From NCBI GenBank assembly GCA_964600385.1, contig CAZRJC010000006.1, positions 49,753 to 113,752 of the forward strand: DNA of 64,000 bases. Direction: 5' to 3'. Shown here in pieces: positions 59,131 through 64,000 of the stretch. Source of the stretch: DMER64 sp964600385 (GTDB taxonomy: Bacteria; Bacteroidota; Bacteroidia; Bacteroidales; UBA932). A model generated the notes under the pieces. It ran no database searches. It had not been told where the DNA came from and saw only the letters and a program-made list of their open reading frames with translations. The position numbers and the translations under genes were made by a program. How positions within the stretch are numbered: position 1 is the stretch's first letter; every line of letters starts with the position of its first letter.

Positions 59131-59583
59131 ACGTAGACATCCGATAAAAGTAAGTATCCACGCTAAAACACCCGCCTCGTCCTAAACGTATTCCTCTCTC
59201 TATCTCGGTCCACCTCCTCGGCCTACTAAAAATTTTCTTTCCCATTCATTGTGAATGAAATATAAAAAGTATAACTTTACATTCTATTGCCTAAGACCCC
59301 ATTACGCTGTTCATCTACTTGATTTGTGCGTAAGTCTGTAATCGATCCAGAAACTACAGAGCCACAAGAGCAGCAAGACTCCCGAATTTTTCTCCCGTAC
59401 CCGCACATTCCTTAAACACCATTCAAAATCCTATTGATGATTTTGATTTATAAGATGGTATAGCAACTATAAAATGAATTAGTATCCTCAGTTTAGAGTG
59501 GATAGATATGCTTTTATTGAATTTATAAACAAGTTATGCGTCATGCTAAACAACCCTGGGCGATAAATAATAAAAAATATAAT
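59131..59583. other. AT-rich stretch with no recognisable gene
   Basis: About 450 bp between the IS66 remnant and the small membrane protein gene. No ORF of convincing quality, no TAnnTTTG box and no strong hairpin was seen. It may be decayed sequence left by the insertion element. Confidence 0.4.
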
Positions 59584-59943
59584 ATGAAACATATTACGGA
59601 CAATCAATTTGCAGAACCAATTCATAGAATTTTCCAGCGCATCAGAAATCTAAATTGGAAACCTATTTATTTACTTCCTTCTGCTATTGAGTTTTTTGCA
59701 CTATCAATTGTCATGGTTATTTTTATAGTATTATGGCCATATGGAATAATTCCAATAATTGCAACCTTCATTTGGAGATTAATTGAGGATAGTTGTAATG
59801 AAATAAAGGGTAAAACATTTGCTAATGCGATGCCTTATACTGTGGCTATCGGAATTTATTTCATAATATATCTTCCGTTTTTTATTGTTTGTTTGCCAAT
59901 CTATGCGATTGGCTTTATAGGAAAATATTTCACCGGTCTATAG
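59584..59943 (+). CDS. Small two-span membrane protein next to the ATPase
   Basis: 119 residues starting at MKHITDNQ (the 59536 start would add 16 residues). Two strongly hydrophobic regions (AIEFFALSIVMVIFIVLWPYG with its follow-on, and YTVAIGIYFIIYLPFFIV with its follow-on), each long enough for one or two spans. Not recognised. It is 16 bp upstream of the large ATPase gene on the same strand and may be functionally coupled to it. Confidence 0.6.
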   Translation: MKHITDNQFAEPIHRIFQRIRNLNWKPIYLLPSAIEFFALSIVMVIFIVLWPYGIIPIIATFIWRLIEDSCNEIKGKTFANAMPYTVAIGIYFIIYLPFFIVCLPIYAIGFIGKYFTGL

Positions 59944-59959
59944 AAAACAACATTATCAG

Positions 59960-62515
59960 ATGCCATCAACAACAACAAATAAAAAAGCTATAGTAGACTT
60001 TCTATGGGAATGGACATTAAATCAAGGAGATTGGAGTAAACTACTTATCAGCAAAATTGTTATATCTGAAAACCCTCTTTCAATTGCTGATAGGGAAACA
60101 GTTTTCAATCACTTTCTTCAATCAATCAACCTTGTACCTGGTTTATCGACTTTGACTGTAACAAAACCGATTTACACTCCTATAGCAAAGACTATTGAAC
60201 TTGATTCGCTTTCCTCAATTACAGGAGTAAACCGACTTGCTAAAAATCAGACTATCAACTTTGCAAAGAATATAACAGTCATTTACGGAGAAAACGGAAC
60301 TGGTAAAACAGGTTACAGTCGAATTCTGAAAACTATTGGTTTCAGTTACGACACTAATAAAACAATTCTACCAAATATTTATTCGACTGCCGAACCGCAA
60401 TCAGCAACAATCAATTTCAAGTCAAACGGTAATCCTCAAACCTTTATATGGAACGGAACAAACACCATATCTGAACTTGCAAACATTTCTGTTTTCAATA
60501 GCAGTTGTGTTCAGTTCTCAATAATAGACAGAAATTTAATTGTTTCTCCAATCGGTTTTCATCTATTCCAACTTGTAAGTGATGAACTAAATGCTCTCAC
60601 TCATTTGCTGAACAAGAAGATTGCTGCTCATCCCACAACATTGATTTGGCTTGAGAACTTGACACCAGGAACAACTCAACACTCTTTCATTGAAACGCTT
60701 TCAGCAACTTCAACAGAACAAAAACTTATTGAATTATCTGATTTTACGCCTACTCATGAGTCTGCACTAACAGCAAAGGAAACTGAACTTTCTAATTTGA
60801 ATAAGGCATTTCTTTTATCTCAAATTCAGGCATTAAGAAGTCAGATTCAGGAACTTGATTTGATAATTGGGAAAATTCAAAAAGCTCAAACACTGCTCAA
60901 TGATACAAACTGGCAAGTACTTCTTGGATTCAACAGAGAAATTACTAAGCTAAAAAACAAAGCGCAAACAGGAATTAAAGAAATAGCCGAAGAAAGAGGT
61001 ATTGAATTCTATCAAACAGCAGAATTCATTTCATTTATTCAAGCGGCAGAGAGTTACATAAAAATAATTGACAAACCCGGATATCCTGAAGATGGCGACA
61101 TTTGTGTTTACTGTCTACAGCCACTTGATGAATCTGCAAAAGATTTCCTAAAAAGCTACAGAACACTTCTTAACGATAAAACACAAGGAGACCTTATAAC
61201 ATTAAGAAATAAAAAAGCCAACTTGATTCAACATGTTTCGCAGGTGGATGTCAACTTGACTTTTCACCAACAAACTTTCGGCACAGATAAAAACCAAGAA
61301 GTCATTCAGCCAAGAGAAATAAATGACTACAATACCAATTTGGGTGCGTTGAAAACAACATTTGTGACCGATACGGTTGCACAGGGTTCCAATTTTACTT
61401 TTGAATATCAAACTATCATTAGTTTTTTAACTGACAAGCGGACATCAATCAATAATAATTTAACTCAAAAACTAGAATCACTTGAGAACCTCGATACACG
61501 GGAAGCAACCTTAAAAAAAGAAATTGCCGAATTGAAAGACAGGAAACTTCTTTCAGGAAAGGTTGCTGAAGTTAGAACTGCAATTGCAAATCATAAGATT
61601 GTATATACACTTAATAACAACTCAGGCAGCTTCAATACAAATGCTATTAGTCGCAAAACATCATCTGCAAGAGAAGATTTAGTGCGTCAAGATTTTGAAG
61701 ACCTTTTCAACAAGGAACTGACTGCTTTAAGAAAAGCTAACCTTAAAATTGACTTGAGTTTCGGAACAGACAGAGGAAACTCTAAAGTTTATCAAAACAT
61801 CAGTTGTCATGCTTTAGTAGACATTCTAAGTGAAGGAGAACAAAAGTCAATCGCTTTAGCAGAATTTTTAACAGAGCTACAACTTGACAACATAAAAGCT
61901 CCTATTATTTTTGATGATCCGGTTAATTCACTAGACCACAATATTATTGATGAAGTTGCAAGACGCCTTCTCAGACTTTGCAATGAAAGACAGGTTGTTG
62001 TATTTACTCACAGCGTTCTCTTATTCAATAGCTTTTTGTATTTCAGCAAGCAACCTACATTTCGCGATCTCGTTTGCAAATTCTATAATTCGAGAAATGA
62101 GTATCAGTTAACAGGTATTATTACAGAAGCCGAAGAAGAAATTAATCAAGTAAAAAGCTATATCTCAAAAATTAACGTAATTATAAACAATACACCAAAA
62201 GACCGAGCAGAAGTTGATGTTGCAGAGGATGGATACGGTTTTTTGCGTTCAGCTATCGAACTTTTTGTAGAGCATGAGATATTTCAAGGAACAGTTAAGC
62301 GCTATCAAAAAAATGTTGCATTAACTAGTTTTGTGAAAGTTGATGGGGCTTCACTTGATATTCATAAAGACAAATTGAATGAGATTTTTGAAAGGTGTTG
62401 CGCGTTTATTAAAGGTCATAGCAACCCAACTGAAATTCACAACGATCCGACAGTGGCTGGATTAAAACTAGACTTTGAGGAATTTAATCAAATAAGGTCG
62501 CATTTTATTAATTAA
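59960..62515 (+). CDS. Rad50-like ATPase with zinc hook and putative RloC-type anticodon-nuclease end
   Basis: 851 residues, AAA_13/PrrC-like. Walker A GENGTGKT (110-117), coiled-coil arms with a zinc hook CVYC (C382, C385), ABC signature LSEGEQKS (623-630), Walker B PIIFDDP (D652, D653) and H684 in VFTHS. The C-terminal region holds R763 and E767 (R-x3-E) and H802 35 residues later. This resembles the Arg-Glu-His triad of PrrC and RloC anticodon nucleases (R320, E324, H356 in E. coli PrrC). RloC cuts or excises the wobble base of a tRNA under phage or DNA-damage stress. The ATPase and hook are seen directly; nuclease activity is inferred. Composition is AT-rich. Confidence 0.72.
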   Translation: MPSTTTNKKAIVDFLWEWTLNQGDWSKLLISKIVISENPLSIADRETVFNHFLQSINLVPGLSTLTVTKPIYTPIAKTIELDSLSSITGVNRLAKNQTINFAKNITVIYGENGTGKTGYSRILKTIGFSYDTNKTILPNIYSTAEPQSATINFKSNGNPQTFIWNGTNTISELANISVFNSSCVQFSIIDRNLIVSPIGFHLFQLVSDELNALTHLLNKKIAAHPTTLIWLENLTPGTTQHSFIETLSATSTEQKLIELSDFTPTHESALTAKETELSNLNKAFLLSQIQALRSQIQELDLIIGKIQKAQTLLNDTNWQVLLGFNREITKLKNKAQTGIKEIAEERGIEFYQTAEFISFIQAAESYIKIIDKPGYPEDGDICVYCLQPLDESAKDFLKSYRTLLNDKTQGDLITLRNKKANLIQHVSQVDVNLTFHQQTFGTDKNQEVIQPREINDYNTNLGALKTTFVTDTVAQGSNFTFEYQTIISFLTDKRTSINNNLTQKLESLENLDTREATLKKEIAELKDRKLLSGKVAEVRTAIANHKIVYTLNNNSGSFNTNAISRKTSSAREDLVRQDFEDLFNKELTALRKANLKIDLSFGTDRGNSKVYQNISCHALVDILSEGEQKSIALAEFLTELQLDNIKAPIIFDDPVNSLDHNIIDEVARRLLRLCNERQVVVFTHSVLLFNSFLYFSKQPTFRDLVCKFYNSRNEYQLTGIITEAEEEINQVKSYISKINVIINNTPKDRAEVDVAEDGYGFLRSAIELFVEHEIFQGTVKRYQKNVALTSFVKVDGASLDIHKDKLNEIFERCCAFIKGHSNPTEIHNDPTVAGLKLDFEEFNQIRSHFIN

Positions 62516-62762
62516 TTAAAAATATGATAAAAAAGCACGAATGCACAACACGCAATATAGCCAATAAGGGTTTTAGTCTACAAAATAATACAGCCCGCTT
62601 CAACTTTTGTGTCACTTGACAGAAAACGGCCGAAATCGGCAACTATTAATGCCGACAGCCATTGGAAAAGAATTTAAGACAAGCAAGTCGATGAATCGAC
62701 CATCAGTTTCAAATAATAATCATAGCCTCCTCTGCTAATTGAAAAATATCCTTCCATTTAAT
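62516..62762. other. Intergenic stretch between ATPase gene and IS66 element
   Basis: 247 bp with small inverted repeats (GCCGAAATCGGC; TCGATGAATCGA) and no ORF. No clear terminator with a T-tract was seen. Confidence 0.4.
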
Positions 62763-62833
62763 GTAAGCCTCCGATAAACCGCGTCTTTTAGGATCTGAAC
62801 TGCATCCATACGTTTATAAAAAGATAAAAGGGT

Positions 62834-63205
62834 ATGATAACCGGAGAAGAGGCTTTGGAAATAATCAGTTACTGCGAATCAAAGCAGATCAGCTACAAAA
62901 CAAGGCTCCAGGAATAAGGGCTTCCGGCTTGGAAGTTCTATGATGCGAAACGCAGGTATATGAGCTAGAATGAAAACGAAGGAGAATTTTTGGAGTTGCT
63001 TTCGTGGAGTCAGTTTTTTCCTAGCCCCATCAAGGTGGTACGGCTCCGAGGACGGTCTAGGGGGAAGGAAAGCCCTAGTGAACCGGCGACCGTGAGCATA
63101 GATCTGAAAACGCCAAACGGGACGATGATTCGAATAAGCGGGAGCCTCACGAGGCATCAGCTTCAGGAGATAATCATAGCGTCATCAGCGAATGTTCAGT
63201 CTTGA
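62834..63205 (+). pseudogene. tnpA: IS66 accessory protein TnpA, two nonsense codons
   Basis: The frame from ATG 62834 reads MITGEEALEIISYCESKQI, continues to a TAA at 62915-62917, then WKFYDAKRRYM to a TAG at 62966-62968, then runs on to the normal stop at 63203-63205 (ending TRHQLQEIIIASSANVQS). Both stops are single-base type changes in otherwise intact tnpA. Not functional. Confidence 0.8.
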
Positions 63206-63969
63206 TGAAGGGCTCTCTGTGGTGTACCCGAAGCGTGGAAAACCATCTGGTGGTGTTCCATTACGATATGGGTTCAAGGGGCTACGAAACGGCGCGCAAG
63301 CTGCTTCGCGGCTATCGGGGGACCATCCAGACAGACGGCTATGGTGCCTATGACCAGTTCGAAGAAGATCCTCATATACAAGTTATAGGCTGCTGGGCAC
63401 ATGCCAGAAGGAAGTTCAGCGATGCTCTTGAAGAAGATAGCCGAAAGGCCAGCGAAGGGCTCGTATACATAAACAAGCTATATCATATAGAGAATGAGGC
63501 CAGGGAGGTTGGAATAACCGGGGATGCCCTTACGGAGAAACGCCGGAAGGAGTCTTATCCGATAATCCTGGAGTTCGAAAAATGGATGTACGATACGGTA
63601 AACAAGGTATCCGAGAACAGCCGCATGGGAAAGGCTATCAGCTACACACTTCCTTTACTACCCAGACTTGGCCGTTATGTTAATGACGGAAAGTTCCAGA
63701 TAGACAACAATCTTGTGGAGAATGCCATCAGACCGCTGGCGTTGGGAAGGAAAAACTATCTGTTCTGCGGAAATCACGATGCAGCCCTCCGGGCTGCGAT
63801 CATCTACTCACTGATCGGTTCTTGCAAGGCGGCTGGAGTGGACCCGAGACCATGGCTGGAAGACGTGCTTGTCCGTATATCTGAATGCGAGAAAAATCAA
63901 GATGCGCTCAAGGATCTGCTTCCGAACCACTGGCACAAAGTTGCGTTGACGTTTCCTGATTTTGGTTGA
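63205..63969 (+). pseudogene. tnpC: IS66 transposase, C-terminal half only
   Basis: 254 residues joined directly to the tnpB start region (ATGTTCAGTCTTGATG). Contains the second catalytic Asp (QTDGYGAYDQF), GCWAHARRKFSDAL, the Glu in DNNLVENAIRPLALGRKNYLF and the C-terminal IS66 tail, but the first Asp and the zinc-finger N-terminus are deleted. The ORF begins inside the tnpA stop (TGATG). The reading frame itself is intact, so a truncated product could be made but should not transpose. Confidence 0.85.
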
Positions 63970-64000
63970 CGGATTTCGTCTTATTCCTGATCTAAGTTGA

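Larger units (their letters stand above)
62763..64000 (+). mobile_element. IS66-family element with internal deletion, right end outside the window
   Basis: Left end GTAAGCCTCCG at 62763, then a broken tnpA, the first five or six codons of tnpB, and the C-terminal half of the tnpC transposase. About 1.2 kb (rest of tnpB and the N-terminal half of tnpC) is missing compared with a full IS66. The right inverted repeat is not reached before 64000. Confidence 0.85.

Noticed and set aside
59030..59245. 71-aa minus-strand frame
   Set aside because: It is the antisense of the IS66 tnpA remnant; its similarity to the frame at 62879-63157 reflects the shared IS66 DNA.
62516..62762. Recombination site or attC-like element after the ATPase gene
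   Set aside because: Only short, common inverted repeats; no paired core sites.
62879..63157. 92-aa minus-strand frame
   Set aside because: Antisense of IS66 tnpA, as above.
57100..64000. Second copy of the tRNA-Ser 3' end as an att site
   Set aside because: GTTCGAATCC and its flank do not recur inside the window.
1..64000. CRISPR array
   Set aside because: No regularly spaced direct repeats of 24-40 bp and no cas-like ORF seen.

Overview
The window is a 64-kb piece of a Bacteroidota (most likely Bacteroidales) chromosome. This rests on gene content (MutA/MutB, DUF4783, DUF4834 and DUF5683 proteins, a DcaP-like porin, a GT3-GT35 glycogen synthase/phosphorylase fusion, a one-Cys TraR/DksA protein), on the near absence of Shine-Dalgarno sequences, and on repeated promoter boxes of the Bacteroides type (TAnnTTTG, in the best cases with TTTG or ATTG 19-20 bp upstream). 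No rRNA, CRISPR array or replication origin is visible. Genus cannot be fixed from the sequence alone.

Layout. 1-7.1 kb: methylmalonyl-CoA mutase (mutA is cut by the left edge), then a tightly overlapping leftward operon hpt-adk-obg-PAP2-lplA. 7.1-16.7 kb: purE, a helix-hairpin-helix outer-membrane protein, a lipid kinase, parA-parB, a DUF5683 protein, an MltD-type transglycosylase, and a PriA-like protein that lacks the catalytic motifs. 16.7-29.3 kb: ispH, cmk, a sigma-54-type response regulator without a DNA-binding domain facing a very large NtrY-like histidine kinase, rlmH, DUF4783, der, nadE, prs, engB, xseA-xseB. 29.3-41.2 kb: a porin followed by a glycogen operon (branching enzyme, debranching enzyme, GT4/5 glycosyltransferase, GH57, GT3-GT35 fusion). 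41.2-45.2 kb: ribF, DUF4834, greA behind a leader hairpin, a HIT protein, a TlpA-like lipoprotein and tsaB.

45.2-51.6 kb, leftward, is the most interesting chromosomal locus. It holds an 82-aa single-span protein resembling the N-terminal anchor of a HlyD-type fusion protein, a C39-peptidase ABC exporter, two overlapping small genes for double-glycine-leader peptides, a CPBP-family membrane protease, a TolC and an RND-type adaptor. It reads as a self-contained peptide maturation and export system, possibly a two-peptide bacteriocin or a peptide signal. 51.7-56.9 kb returns to housekeeping genes: cvpA, ileS, a TraR/DksA-like gene, lspA and tRNA-Ser(CGA).

Immediately after tRNA-Ser comes a nested inverted-repeat structure, and then an AT-rich accessory region to the right edge. 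It contains unrecognised genes, a DUF2188 gene, a strong promoter with no ORF behind it (candidate small RNA), two IS66 remnants in the same orientation, and between them a small membrane protein and an 851-aa Rad50-like ATPase. That ATPase has a CxxC zinc hook and a C-terminal R-x3-E...H pattern suggesting an RloC-type anticodon nuclease.

Promoter boxes were found by eye at most operon starts. In five cases the -7 box ends exactly 4 nt before the start codon, which predicts leaderless messages. Start codons were chosen by family alignment, overlap with the upstream stop (ATGA or TAATG) and position relative to these boxes.
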